Notes under the pieces: model-generated
The model's database searches: none
Seen by the model: the letters and a program-made list of their open reading frames with translations, nothing else
What the model was told of the DNA's origin: nothing
NCBI GenBank assembly: GCA_963732635.1
Contig: CAVTAL010000019.1
Location: forward strand, 367,184 to 431,183
Length of the DNA stretch: 64,000 nt
Direction of reading: 5' to 3'
From: JAKFWF01 sp963732635
GTDB taxonomy: Bacteria; Pseudomonadota; Alphaproteobacteria; Rhizobiales; Hyphomicrobiaceae
Position numbers and translations under genes: made by a program
Part shown: one piece after another, positions 47,322 through 56,460 of the stretch
Layout of the letters: every line of letters starts with the position of its first letter
Position numbering within the stretch: position 1 is the first letter of the stretch

Positions 47322-47648
47322 ATGTCGACCTTCAATGAACGTGAAAAAGGCTTCGAGAAGAAATTTGCCCATGACGCTGACCTTAAGTTCAAGTCAGAGT
47401 CGCGGCGCAACAAGATGCTGGCCGAGTGGGCCGCTGCGAAAATGGGAATTACTGGCGATGCTGTTGACGACTACGTGAAAGCTGTGCGCAAGTCTGATCT
47501 CGCCGAAAAAGGCGACGACGATGTCATGCGTAAAGTCGCTAAGGACTTGGCCGACAAAGGTGTAAAAATCTCGGACGCCGACCTGCGCAATCAAATGGGT
47601 GAGTTTCTGGCAGCCGCTGTCGCCCAGGTTGAATCAACCAAGGGCTGA
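47322..47648 (+). CDS. DUF1476 protein, zeta-type F1-ATPase inhibitor
   Basis: A 108-residue, highly charged helical protein starting MSTFNEREKGFEKKFAHDA, the hallmark of the alphaproteobacterial zeta subunit first described in Paracoccus. There it binds F1-ATPase and blocks its reverse hydrolytic rotation. AEWAAAKMGITGDAVDDYV and GVKISDADLRNQM are also typical. The start has GGAG six bases upstream. It is a single gene, not near atp genes, which is common for this family. Confidence 0.9.
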   Translation: MSTFNEREKGFEKKFAHDADLKFKSESRRNKMLAEWAAAKMGITGDAVDDYVKAVRKSDLAEKGDDDVMRKVAKDLADKGVKISDADLRNQMGEFLAAAVAQVESTKG

Positions 47649-47667
47649 GTTGTTCTCGGCTGGGTGA

Positions 47668-48240
47668 TTAAGGCGTGTTGCCGCTGGCCTCACCCAATGA
47701 CTTCATGAACAGGCCGAATCGCATGAGCCCCTCAGGCCAGGGGCCATGCCCGGATTCGGCATTGATGTGGCCGGCGTCGCCGGCATCGATCAAGGACGAG
47801 CCCCACGCCAACGCATGCATGGCGGCAACTTCGAAATCGCACAAGGGATCGTTGCGGCTCGCCACCAGCACGGATGGAAAGCTAAACCGTGTTTGCGGAA
47901 TGGGGGCGAAGTCGTGTTTGACGCCGGGCAGCAATTGCGGCCGGTTCCAGTCCGACAGGGCGACTAGGAACGCTCCAGCGATTGGGCGTGGCAATTGCGC
48001 TGCTGCATGCGCCACTGCTGCAACTGCAATCGAGTGGGCCACCAACACGACCGGCTTCTTCGCCTGTTCAACAGCGGCAGTAATCGCGCCTGTCCACTGT
48101 TCACGATCCGCCCGGTTCCAATCCGATTGCACCACACGGCGAGCGGTCGACAGCTTGCGCTCCCAGCGGGTTTGCCAATGATCCGGCCCGCTGTCACCGA
48201 AGCCGGGTAAGATGAGGATTTCGACGTCCGAAGTTTTCAT
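47668..48240 (-). CDS. RBBP9/YdeN-type serine hydrolase (alpha/beta fold)
   Basis: A 190-residue alpha/beta hydrolase of the RBBP9 family. It starts ILILPGFGDSGPDHWQTRWE, the family's oxyanion-loop region. The nucleophile elbow is AHSIAV (Ser), the acid is probably in SRNDPLCDF, and GDAGHINAESGHG contains the histidine. Substrates of bacterial members are poorly known. It begins 11 bases after the purB stop and is probably cotranscribed with it. Confidence 0.85.
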   Translation of the reverse strand: MKTSDVEILILPGFGDSGPDHWQTRWERKLSTARRVVQSDWNRADREQWTGAITAAVEQAKKPVVLVAHSIAVAAVAHAAAQLPRPIAGAFLVALSDWNRPQLLPGVKHDFAPIPQTRFSFPSVLVASRNDPLCDFEVAAMHALAWGSSLIDAGDAGHINAESGHGPWPEGLMRFGLFMKSLGEASGNTP

Positions 48241-48251
48241 GTCGGGGGCCG

Positions 48252-49556
48252 CTAGCTTCCGAACACGCGGGCGAAGATCGTGTCGACGTGCTTGGTATGA
48301 TAGCCGAGGTCGAACAGGCTTTCGAGTTCGACGTTGGAGAGCTTGTCGGTGACGTCCTTGTCGGCCTTGAGCAGAGTAAGGAAGTCGCCTTGGCCGCGCC
48401 ACACCGGCATCGCGTTGCGCTGAACATAGGCATATGAATCCTCGCGCGATACGCCCTTTTGCGTCAGTGCCAGCATTACCCGCTGCGAGTGTATTAAGCC
48501 GCCGAGCCGGTCGAGGTTCTTCTTCATGTTCTCAGGGTACACGACGAGCTTCTCGATCACGCCAGCGAGCCGGTTCAGGGCGAAGTCCAGGGTTATAGTT
48601 GCATCCGGACCAATCATGCGCTCGACGCTTGAGTGCGAGATATCGCGCTCGTGCCATAGCGCCACGTTCTCCATGGCTGGCAGCGCGTAGGCGCGCACCA
48701 TGCGGGCGAGGCCGGTCAGATTCTCCGTTAGCACCGGGTTGCGCTTGTGCGGCATCGCCGACGAACCCTTCTGTCCTTCTGAAAAGAACTCCTCGGCCTC
48801 GTAGACCTCGGAGCGCTGCAAGTGGCGGATCTCGATAGCTAGCCGCTCGATAGAGGAAGCAACGACGCCCAAGGTCGCAAAATACATGGCGTGGCGATCA
48901 CGCGGGATCACCTGCGTCGATACCGGTTCGACTTTGAGGCCGAGCTTGGCCGCGACATGGGCTTCGACGCGCGGATCGATGTTGGCGAAGGTGCCGACGG
49001 CACCCGAAATTGCGCAGGTGGCAATTTCCTCGCGTGCGGCCAGCATGCGGGACTTGGCGCGCGAGAATTCGGCGTACGCCTGGGCAAGCTTCAACCCGAA
49101 TGTAACCGGCTCGGCGTGGATACCGTGGCTCCGGCCAATGGTCGGGGTCATCTTGTGCTCAAGCGCGCGGGTTTTTAATGCAACCAGTAACCGGTCCAGA
49201 TCGGCAATGATGAGATCACTCGCCCGCACCAACTGCACGTTGAGGCAGGTGTCGAGTACATCCGACGAGGTCATGCCCTGGTGCACAAAGCGGGCATCCT
49301 CGCCGACGAACTCGGCCAAGTGGGTCAGGAATGCGATTACGTCGTGCTTGGTGACGCGCTCGATGGCGTCGATCTTGTTGGTGTCGAACTTGGCCGCCGC
49401 GCCCTTGGCCCAAATTGTTTCGGCAGCACTCTTGGGGATGATACCGATGTCGGCCATCGCAGTTGCCGCGTGCGCCTCAATCTCGAACCAGATGCGAAAG
49501 CGGGTGTCGGGCTCCCAAATCGCGACCATTTCGGGACGGCTGTAGCGGGGGATCAT
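48252..49556 (-). CDS. purB: Adenylosuccinate lyase
   Basis: Acts twice in purine synthesis, releasing fumarate from SAICAR and from adenylosuccinate. The 434-residue protein begins MIPRYSRPEMVAIWEP and shows HQGMTSSDVLDTC, GRSHGIHAEP (catalytic His) and the fumarase/lyase signature GSSAMPHKRNP (catalytic Ser loop). Length and start match the family, with GAGG seven bases upstream. It is on the same strand as the pur operon but separated from purC by the hydrolase and zeta genes. Confidence 0.95.
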   Translation of the reverse strand: MIPRYSRPEMVAIWEPDTRFRIWFEIEAHAATAMADIGIIPKSAAETIWAKGAAAKFDTNKIDAIERVTKHDVIAFLTHLAEFVGEDARFVHQGMTSSDVLDTCLNVQLVRASDLIIADLDRLLVALKTRALEHKMTPTIGRSHGIHAEPVTFGLKLAQAYAEFSRAKSRMLAAREEIATCAISGAVGTFANIDPRVEAHVAAKLGLKVEPVSTQVIPRDRHAMYFATLGVVASSIERLAIEIRHLQRSEVYEAEEFFSEGQKGSSAMPHKRNPVLTENLTGLARMVRAYALPAMENVALWHERDISHSSVERMIGPDATITLDFALNRLAGVIEKLVVYPENMKKNLDRLGGLIHSQRVMLALTQKGVSREDSYAYVQRNAMPVWRGQGDFLTLLKADKDVTDKLSNVELESLFDLGYHTKHVDTIFARVFGS

Positions 49557-49688
49557 GATGGGGCCTCTAAGCTGAGCGGAAAATTCAGACGTGCCCTAGC
49601 ATCAGGACGCGTTGCAGCAAAGTCCCGAGCCGCTATGGTGCAACGCGATGATTGCTCCAGATACCTCACACGCGCACGGATCTCCTCC

Positions 49689-50933
49689 ATGAAAGCCGAT
49701 TGTATCGTCCTTGGCGCCGGCATGGTCGGCATCTCGGCAGCCATTCATCTGGTTAAGCGAGGGCGGTCAGTAGTCTTGGTCGATCGACGCGGGCCCGCAG
49801 AGGAAACCTCCTTCGGCAATACTGGAATTATCCAGACCGAAGCGGTGATCCCATATTCATTTCCGCGCGATTTGCAGAAGTTGATCAAATATGCCGTCAA
49901 CGGCACCTCGGAGGCGAATTGGCATTACAGTGCCGCCGCCCACATCGCGCCAGCGCTATTCAAGTATTGGCGCAACAGCACGCCAGAGCGGATAAAGCAG
50001 AGTTCGCGTGCGTGGCAGCCACTGGCAGCGCTTTGTCTGTCGGAGCACGAGACGCTCGCCCGCGAGGCCGGTGTCGAAGGGATGATACGGCGCACTGGCT
50101 ACATGAAGCTCTATCGCTCGCAAGCAGCAATCGATGCTGGTATCGCGACCGACAGCGCCGCCCGTGATGCCTATGGCATCTCCTTCGAAGTCCTCGATCG
50201 TGCTGCCCTCAAGGTTATGGAGCCCCATATCGAGGGGCCGATCATGGGCGCAATCTATATGCCGGAACCGGTCAGCGTCGGCGATCCCGGTCAACTCGGC
50301 AAGGCATACGCGGCGCTGTTCACCAAGCTTGGCGGTCGGATGATGACCGGTGATGCCCGCACATTGTCGCGTACCACTGACGGGTGGTCGATCGGTGGCA
50401 TAGAGGGCCCGATCGAGGCGCGCGACGTGGTGATCGCGCTCGGTCCTTGGGCCGACGACGTGATGGCGGCGCAGGGCATAACGGTTCCGATGTTCGTCAA
50501 GCGCGGCTATCACATGCATTTCAAGCCACGCGGCAATGCGACGATTTCCCGGCCGGTGCTCGACGTGGCGGGTGGTTATGTCCTCACGCCGATGACAAAG
50601 GGGATCCGTTTGACGACAGGTGCGGAATTCAGTTGGCGTGACGCCGATCCGACGCCGGTGCAACTCAAGAAGGTCGAGCCAATGGCGCGGGAAATGTTTC
50701 CGTTGACCGAAAAGGTCGACCCGGAGCCCTGGTTGGGCCGGCGGCCATGTCTGCCGGACATGGTGCCGATGATTGGCCCGGTGGTCGGGAAAAAGGGACT
50801 ATGGGCTGATTTCGCGCACCAGCATTGGGGCTTCACCATGGGGCCGGTTAGCGGCCGCTTACTGGCCGAGATGTTGACAGGCGAAGCAACCTTCACCGAC
50901 CCATTTCCCTACCGGACTGACCGTTTCAGTTGA
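49689..50933 (+). CDS. DadA/DAO-type FAD-dependent oxidoreductase
   Basis: A 414-residue flavoprotein of the D-amino-acid dehydrogenase/glycine oxidase superfamily. It starts MKADCIVLGAGMVGISAAIHL, the dinucleotide-binding fold, then VVLVDRRGP, ETSFGNTGIIQ, and the C-terminal FAD-contacting HQHWGFTMGPVSGRL. Oxidation of a D-amino acid or similar amine is likely; the exact substrate is not readable. The longer upstream open frame crosses the divergent purB gene and is not coding. Confidence 0.86.
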   Translation: MKADCIVLGAGMVGISAAIHLVKRGRSVVLVDRRGPAEETSFGNTGIIQTEAVIPYSFPRDLQKLIKYAVNGTSEANWHYSAAAHIAPALFKYWRNSTPERIKQSSRAWQPLAALCLSEHETLAREAGVEGMIRRTGYMKLYRSQAAIDAGIATDSAARDAYGISFEVLDRAALKVMEPHIEGPIMGAIYMPEPVSVGDPGQLGKAYAALFTKLGGRMMTGDARTLSRTTDGWSIGGIEGPIEARDVVIALGPWADDVMAAQGITVPMFVKRGYHMHFKPRGNATISRPVLDVAGGYVLTPMTKGIRLTTGAEFSWRDADPTPVQLKKVEPMAREMFPLTEKVDPEPWLGRRPCLPDMVPMIGPVVGKKGLWADFAHQHWGFTMGPVSGRLLAEMLTGEATFTDPFPYRTDRFS

Positions 50934-50975
50934 GTCAATGGGGGCGGCGTAATGCGGACCACCTTGGCGTGGCCG

Positions 50976-51779
50976 CTAAATGAAGCGCTGAAGCCGCGTC
51001 AGCCAATGGTTGATCGTCGACTGCAATGGTCCAGGATCATGAGCGATCTGAAGTGGGCTGAATACATCCTCACCATTGAGCCAGCGCCGCTCCGTGTCGG
51101 GTTCTCGTAGCACGAGAGCTAGAGCCTGGCTCAGTTCGTAGCTGGTGGTCGGCAACTTGGCAGCGGCGACTGCGGCCAGCATCAGCGCGCGCACGTGTGT
51201 GCCTTTCTGCATTGCTTCCTCCACTACCGGGATGCGGCTCGGAACGCCTTCGAAATCTGCCTTGCAGGCTGCCTTGGACAATGACAGCAAACGTCGGCAA
51301 TTGCCCGGCCGGACTTGGTACGCGGTGCAGGCACCATTCAGGAGCAGGACGCACTCGGGTCGCTGCTGCATGAGGTTGTCGAGCGTCAGTTCCTTGCGGT
51401 GGTCGGCGCGTTGAAGGATCATGTCGAGGGTCAAATGGGGTGGGCGGGCCGATGCATTCTGTTGGAGCCATCGTGCCAACCGAAAGATTTCTGGCGCCGT
51501 CGTCGAAACCACGCTGTGGCAGCAGAAGCTGCAACCCCGAGTGCACTCAATTACCTGTCGCGTAGTCCGGCGCGCCATCGTCGCTTCAAGTAGATCGAGT
51601 GCGATTGTGGCTGCATCCGAAGCTCCGCTGGGACTTGAGGGTGCGCGTAGCTTCTGCAGCATCAGCAACGCTGCGCCAATCCATGGCGGTTCGTTGGTCG
51701 GCAAGGGCAATCCTTGCAGCACTGCTTCTCGTCCGAGACGCACAAGCTTACGTGCCTGTTCGCTTGTGCTGCGTTCCAT
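50976..51779 (-). CDS. YkgJ-family cysteine-cluster protein
   Basis: A 267-residue soluble protein with the cysteine pattern of the YkgJ (zinc/iron-chelating) family: CTRGCSFCCHS, then CVLLLNGACTAYQVRPGNCR and KAACKAD. These clusters probably hold a metal site, but no enzyme activity is established. An N-terminal helical extension of about 70 residues precedes it. It lies 34 bases after the MerR gene on the same strand. Confidence 0.78.
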   Translation of the reverse strand: MERSTSEQARKLVRLGREAVLQGLPLPTNEPPWIGAALLMLQKLRAPSSPSGASDAATIALDLLEATMARRTTRQVIECTRGCSFCCHSVVSTTAPEIFRLARWLQQNASARPPHLTLDMILQRADHRKELTLDNLMQQRPECVLLLNGACTAYQVRPGNCRRLLSLSKAACKADFEGVPSRIPVVEEAMQKGTHVRALMLAAVAAAKLPTTSYELSQALALVLREPDTERRWLNGEDVFSPLQIAHDPGPLQSTINHWLTRLQRFI

Positions 51780-51813
51780 CTGCGCTAGATTTCACCGTTT
51801 CTGCAGTTCAATC

Positions 51814-52257
51814 TCATTTCCGCCCAAGATGCCGTCTGCACTGGGCGCGGATGTCCTTCAGGTCTTCCAGTGTGCGGTCGAGGTCGGCGCGCTTCCTGTT
51901 GAGATCGGCGATGTGAGCTTCGACCCGCGCCAGCAACAATTTCGTCTGCGTTACCTGGGTGGGATCACTGTCATAGAGTGAAAGATAATCGCTGATATCC
52001 TCGAGCGTGAAGCCGAGGTTCTTGCCGCGCAGGATCAATCGCAGTCGTGCCCGGTCTCGCCTTGAATAACTGCGATTGGTGCCGCGGCGCAGCGGCGACA
52101 ACAGCCCGCGTGCTTCATAGAACCGGATCGTGCGCGTCGTGATGGCGAATTCGGCGGCAAGATCGCCGATCGTCAGCGCAACCTCTTCCCCGCCGACCTC
52201 GAACCCCGGCTCGGGTCGGCTCTGGGGCTCAGCGTCTTTATTCGATGGTCTCGACAT
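51814..52257 (-). CDS. MerR-family transcriptional regulator
   Basis: A 147-residue regulator. After a polar N-terminal extension comes the winged helix LTIGDLAAEFAITTRTIRFYEARGLLSP, then RSYSRRDRARLRLIL and a long coiled-coil helix. No metal-binding cysteines are present at the end of the dimer helix. It resembles the LiuR-like MerR proteins that control fatty and branched-chain acid catabolism, which fits its overlap by one base with the preceding fadD gene. Confidence 0.87.
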   Translation of the reverse strand: MSRPSNKDAEPQSRPEPGFEVGGEEVALTIGDLAAEFAITTRTIRFYEARGLLSPLRRGTNRSYSRRDRARLRLILRGKNLGFTLEDISDYLSLYDSDPTQVTQTKLLLARVEAHIADLNRKRADLDRTLEDLKDIRAQCRRHLGRK

Positions 52258-53993
52258 TACCCGCGTTGGCGCAAGGCCTCCTCCTGCTTCAGTTCCTTTT
52301 TCGACAGCTTGCCAATCATGGTCTTCGGTAGAGCGTCGCGGAATTCAATCTCGGCGGGCAGTTCAAGTTTCGAAAGCTTGGGTTCGAGGAATTTCATGAT
52401 GTCGGCCGTCGTCGCGCTCGTGCCGGCCTTGAGCTTGATGAATGCTTTAGGCGCCTCGCCGCGATAATTATCCTTGATCCCGATCACAGTCACTTCTTCG
52501 ACCGCCGGATGTTCGTAGATCTTTTCTTCAAGATGGCGCGGGAACACCTTGAATCCCGAGCAGATGATCATGTCCTTGATCCGGTCGGTGATGAAAATAA
52601 AGCCGTCCTCATCCATTTTACCGACATCGCCGGTGTGGAAGAAGCCGTTGTGGAACACGTGGTCGGTTTCCTCGGGCTTATTCCAATAGCCCTTCATGAC
52701 TTGGGGACCTTTGATGCAGATCTCGCCTTCCTGGCCAAGTGGCATGACCTTGCCGTGGTCCTCCACCGCACGGATGGATATGATGGTGCCGGGCAGCGGT
52801 TGGCCGATGGAACCGCTTTTCACCGGTCCGTCGAATGGATTGAACGTGGCGCCGGGAGAGGTTTCGGAAAGGCCATAGGCCTCGACCACCTTGCATCCGG
52901 TCAAGGCTTCAAACCCGCGCTTGACCTCGATAGGTAGCGGCGCGCCGCCCGACAGGCAGAACTTCAGTGACGACATATCGAAGGTCTTGATCTTGGGGTG
53001 GTTTAGCATTGCATTGAACACCGTCGGCACCGCCGGCATGATGGTCGGTTTCGTGGCGGCGATCAGTTTCAATGCGTCGTTCAGCACGAAGCGTGGCATC
53101 ATGATGATCTGCGCCGCCGTTGCGATCGCGAGGTTCATGACGCCCGTCATCGCGAATACATGAAAGAATGGCAAGATACCGATGATCCGCTCCTTGGCCG
53201 GCTCAAGTCCGCCGGTCCAGGCGAGAACTTGCTGCATGTTCGCCGTGAGATTGGCGTGGGTCAGCATCGCGCCCTTTGGTGTGCCAGTCGTCCCACCGGT
53301 ATATTGCAGGACGGCGATATCCCGGAGTGGGTTGATCGCGACCTTCTTGTAGTTGCCATCGTTGGCCAGCACCGCCGCTTCCGAGATGACTTTGTCGGCA
53401 GCCGGCGATTTCGAAGGATGAGCGATCTCCTTCGCCTTGAGCAATCGGAACAAGATCGACTTGGTGCCGGGCAGTAGGGCGGAGAAAGAACAAGCCATCG
53501 CTCGGCTGAGATGCCCCTCGACTAGCAGCTTTTCGACCTTGTCGAACAATGCCTTGAGGTCGAGCGTGATCATCAGTTCAGTTTCGCTGTCCTTAACCTG
53601 GAAGATCAGCTCCTCGTGACTGTAGAGCGGATTGAAATTGACCACGGTCGCGCCAGTGCGAAGGATCGCGAAGTAGTAAATGACGAACGTTGGACAGTTC
53701 GGCAGGAACAGTCCGACCTTGGATCCGCGGCCGATGCCAAGTTCCTGAAGTCCGGCGGTCGCCTTGTCGATCTGGCGACCAAGTTCCCCATAGGTGGTGG
53801 ATTTGCCCAGAAAGTAGGTCGCTGGAGCGCTGCCGTAATTGGCCACGGACTTATCGATCAATTGGAACACAGGTTGTGGAACGATGTTCATGTGCCAGTC
53901 CACGCCTGCGGGATAGCAGTCGAGCCATGGCATCGGCTCGGCATTGGTTACCGGACTGCCCGCCACCTGTTCCGGCCCTGTTCCCGACGTCAT
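52257..53993 (-). CDS. fadD: Long-chain fatty acid-CoA ligase
   Basis: Activates fatty acids to acyl-CoA through an acyl-adenylate. The 578-residue protein has the AMP-binding signature YTGGTTGTPKGAML, EAYGLSETSPG, and the C-terminal HTGDVGKMDEDGFIFITDRIKDMII with the hinge and KFLEPKLSKLELPAEIEFRDALPKT cut into lid residues ending KTMIGKLSKKEL. The start ATG at 53993 is preceded by GAGGGGG. It forms an operon with a MerR regulator and the YkgJ gene, suggesting regulated fatty acid use. Confidence 0.92.
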   Translation of the reverse strand: MTSGTGPEQVAGSPVTNAEPMPWLDCYPAGVDWHMNIVPQPVFQLIDKSVANYGSAPATYFLGKSTTYGELGRQIDKATAGLQELGIGRGSKVGLFLPNCPTFVIYYFAILRTGATVVNFNPLYSHEELIFQVKDSETELMITLDLKALFDKVEKLLVEGHLSRAMACSFSALLPGTKSILFRLLKAKEIAHPSKSPAADKVISEAAVLANDGNYKKVAINPLRDIAVLQYTGGTTGTPKGAMLTHANLTANMQQVLAWTGGLEPAKERIIGILPFFHVFAMTGVMNLAIATAAQIIMMPRFVLNDALKLIAATKPTIMPAVPTVFNAMLNHPKIKTFDMSSLKFCLSGGAPLPIEVKRGFEALTGCKVVEAYGLSETSPGATFNPFDGPVKSGSIGQPLPGTIISIRAVEDHGKVMPLGQEGEICIKGPQVMKGYWNKPEETDHVFHNGFFHTGDVGKMDEDGFIFITDRIKDMIICSGFKVFPRHLEEKIYEHPAVEEVTVIGIKDNYRGEAPKAFIKLKAGTSATTADIMKFLEPKLSKLELPAEIEFRDALPKTMIGKLSKKELKQEEALRQRG

Positions 53994-54408
53994 CGATACC
54001 CCCTCAGCTTCAGTTTGGCGACTTCCTTGCCCGATTTTGACCGGTCCGCGTTGCAATTGCAGACCGTTTCATGCTTAACCGACCTGCACTCGAATGCCGG
54101 TCGTGCGGTGATTGACCGCGCCGGGGAGAACCCGGATTAGTAGTAAAACACGCTTTGTGGCAGCGTGACCAGTCGGCATATTGCCCAGACGTTACGGATC
54201 AGCGCGATGCGGCCGCGTCCGGCATGGTAATTGCTGGAAGGCGATTACTGAACGGCATGACAATGTTGTCGGCGACGGGACTGGTCGTTGGCATAGCGTT
54301 TACGGTCTTTAGCCACAACTGCTTGTTCTGCAGGTTGTACTAAACTAAAGATGGCGCATATCAGTATCGGGGCCAATGCGCCGGCCAGATCTAACTAACG
54401 AGTGGAAC
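53994..54408. other. Divergent intergenic region, fadD and ACP genes
   Basis: About 415 bases between the fadD start and the acyl carrier protein start. It should hold promoters for both and possibly a site for the MerR regulator. I see no coding frame and no clear MerR-type dyad by eye. Confidence 0.4.
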
Positions 54409-54666
54409 ATGGACGACGTCGCGACCAAGATCATCGAGATTCTCAAGAAGCACATGAAGGAGCCGCGCGACGATATCGGCTTGGCCACGGCTTTGACCGA
54501 TCTGAAGATCGAGTCACTCGATCTTGCGATGATCGTGTTTGACATCGAAGACAGCTTCGGAATCGAGATTCCATACAACGCGAACGAAGAAGCGTCAGAT
54601 TTCAAGACGGTAGGTTCCGTCGTCGAGCGCGTGAAGGCTCTGATGGCCGCCACTGCAAAGGCGTGA
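54409..54666 (+). CDS. Acyl carrier protein
   Basis: An 85-residue carrier that holds acyl chains on a phosphopantetheine arm. The attachment serine is Ser36 in IESLDLA, and the DSFGIEIPY helix III region is typical. The start ATG is chosen because GAGTGG lies just upstream and because it gives the usual MDDVATKIIEIL beginning. It differs from the housekeeping AcpP and is followed 29 bases later by a ketoacyl synthase, so it is a dedicated carrier. Confidence 0.9.
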   Translation: MDDVATKIIEILKKHMKEPRDDIGLATALTDLKIESLDLAMIVFDIEDSFGIEIPYNANEEASDFKTVGSVVERVKALMAATAKA

Positions 54667-54695
54667 TGCGCCAACAACGTCGAAAGTAGTCGCAT

Positions 54696-55940
54696 ATGAC
54701 AGCAGTAGATCCGGCGCGCCGCGTCGTAGTGACCGGCATGGGCGTTGTCACGCCCATTGGTGGCAATGTTCCTGATTTCTGGGATGGCTTGCGTCGCGGA
54801 CAATCAGGCGTGGGTCCGGTAGGCGGCTTCCCGCTCGACGATTTGAAGATCCTGATAGCGGCTCAGATCAAGGATTTTGATCCCAAGGCTCGACTGCGTC
54901 ACTTCAAGCGTGACAAGCTGATAACGATGGCTGACCGCTATTCGTGGTTCGCCGCCGCGGCCGCTGACGAGGCCATGCAGATGGCCGGGCTGGAGGGCCC
55001 CTTGGCCAATCCCTATCGGGCGGCCTGCATCATCGGTTCGGGGGCTGGCGGTCTGGTGACGTTCGAAACCGCCTACCGAGATTTGTTCATTCACAACAAG
55101 CGGGCAACGCATCCACTGACCCTGCTCCGCATCATCGGCTCGTCGGCGTCTGCGCATGTTGGCATTGAATACGGCATCAAGGGCCCGACGTTTGCGACAT
55201 GCTCCGCCTGTTCGACGGCGACGCATGCGATCGGCATCGCTCGTGACTACATCCGCAACGGCGTCGTCGACATCGCGATTGCAGGCGCCTCGGAGAGCGT
55301 CATCAACTACGGCACCATGAAGGCATGGCAGGCGTTGCACGTCCTGTCGCCCGAGGGCTGCTTCCCGTTTTCGAAGAAGCGCAACGGTACTGTCTTGGGT
55401 GAAGGAGCTGGTATCCTGGTTCTCGAATCCTACGAGCATGCCAAGGCGCGGGGCGCGACTATCCTGGCTGAGTTGTCCGGCTATGGCGTCAGTTCGGACG
55501 CACAGGACATGGTCAAGCCGACCGTTGAAGGCCCTCGCGAAGCAATGAAGATGGCGCTCGACGATGCCGGCCTCGCGCCCGATAAGATTGACTATCTCAA
55601 CGCCCACGGCACAGCGACCATGGACAATGATCGCAATGAGACCAAGGCGATCAAGGAAGTGTTCGGCGAGCACGCCTACAAGCTGGCGATTTCGTCTACC
55701 AAGTCGATGCACGGTCATCCGCTGGGCGCGGGTGGCGGCATCGAGGCGGTTGCGACAATCAAGGCGCTGCGGGAGAATTGGGTGCCGCCGACAATCGGTC
55801 TCAACGACCCCGATCCGGAGTGCGATCTCGATTACGTGCCGAACGTCGGCCGGGACAAGAAGGTTGGCTACGCCATGTCGAACTCGTTCGCCTTTGGTGG
55901 CCTCAACGCCGTGCTGGTGTTCGGCCCGGCGCCGGCCTGA
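54696..55940 (+). CDS. Beta-ketoacyl-ACP synthase, FabF/NodE type
   Basis: Condensing enzyme of 414 residues that extends an acyl chain by two carbons. Features are VVTGMGVVTPIG, the active-site TCSACSTATHA (Cys172), NAHGTATMDND (first His) and SMHGHPLGAGG (second His, here Met-His-Gly-His). The Cys-His-His set is complete, so it should condense. Paired with its own ACP and no ketoreductase nearby, it may make a specialised fatty acyl group for a lipid or signal, but the product is unknown. A strong terminator follows. Confidence 0.9.
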   Translation: MTAVDPARRVVVTGMGVVTPIGGNVPDFWDGLRRGQSGVGPVGGFPLDDLKILIAAQIKDFDPKARLRHFKRDKLITMADRYSWFAAAAADEAMQMAGLEGPLANPYRAACIIGSGAGGLVTFETAYRDLFIHNKRATHPLTLLRIIGSSASAHVGIEYGIKGPTFATCSACSTATHAIGIARDYIRNGVVDIAIAGASESVINYGTMKAWQALHVLSPEGCFPFSKKRNGTVLGEGAGILVLESYEHAKARGATILAELSGYGVSSDAQDMVKPTVEGPREAMKMALDDAGLAPDKIDYLNAHGTATMDNDRNETKAIKEVFGEHAYKLAISSTKSMHGHPLGAGGGIEAVATIKALRENWVPPTIGLNDPDPECDLDYVPNVGRDKKVGYAMSNSFAFGGLNAVLVFGPAPA

Positions 55941-55965
55941 AAACGATCCGTCTGTATTCAATTTG

Positions 55966-56004
55966 AAACGCGTGTTGCAATCCGTTGCGACACGCGTTTT
56001 GTTT
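55966..56004 (+). terminator. Intrinsic terminator after the ketoacyl synthase gene
   Basis: A 15-bp stem (55966-55980 with 55985-55999, one G-U pair) closes on a TCCG loop and is followed by TGTTTT. It starts 26 bases after the stop codon. It ends only seven bases before the next annotated ATG on the same strand. Confidence 0.82.
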
Positions 56005-56010
56005 TGAGAT

Positions 56011-56454
56011 ATGCCAACGAACATCCTGCGCAAGCAATCTGATCGAAAATCCGGCTCCCGTCCGCATGGACAGAGCCAGCCACGCGTTGTCGTGCTGGAA
56101 ATTGGCACGTCGAGAATACATATATTGCTTGCTGCGACACCTACCGCAGACCGGATCTGGGCGGCGTTGCCACTGTTCTCCACTGCCGAAACCTGGGGCA
56201 ACAGCATCCACTTTGAAGTGCCCGTGAAATCGGGGCGCGACCGCACAGCCCGGCTTAATGTGCGGCCAGGCGACGTCTGCTTTTGGAGCGAGGATGACCG
56301 CGTTTTGCTGGGTTGGGGACCAACACCAATTTCGCTGCCGACTGAAATTCGGCTTATGCGCCCCTGCAACATCTGGGGCAGGGCATTGGATGACGTATCG
56401 GTACTGGGGAGCGTGACGCCGGGCGAAAAAGTCTCGCTCAAAGTTGGCAGGTAA
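56011..56454 (+). CDS. Cyclophilin-like fold protein (TM1367/DUF3830-like)
   Basis: A 147-residue protein whose core, from about residue 25, follows the cyclophilin-like small family pattern: HILLAATPTADRIWAALP, WGNSIHFEVPV, VRPGDVCFWSEDDRVLLGWGPTP and NIWGRALDDVSVL. The fold is known from structures, but no activity is established. The first 25 residues are basic and look unlike the family. With a terminator just upstream, the true start may be an internal codon such as the GTG near 56088, using a promoter that is not obvious. Confidence 0.68.
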   Translation: MPTNILRKQSDRKSGSRPHGQSQPRVVVLEIGTSRIHILLAATPTADRIWAALPLFSTAETWGNSIHFEVPVKSGRDRTARLNVRPGDVCFWSEDDRVLLGWGPTPISLPTEIRLMRPCNIWGRALDDVSVLGSVTPGEKVSLKVGR

Positions 56455-56460
56455 TACGCA

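Noticed and set aside
49281..49688. N-terminal extension of the DadA-like oxidase
   Set aside because: It is antisense to purB; the FAD-binding fold begins right at the ATG at 49689.
54804..56441. 545-residue open frame antisense to the ketoacyl synthase
   Set aside because: Opposite strand to an intact, motif-complete gene; composition typical of a shadow frame.
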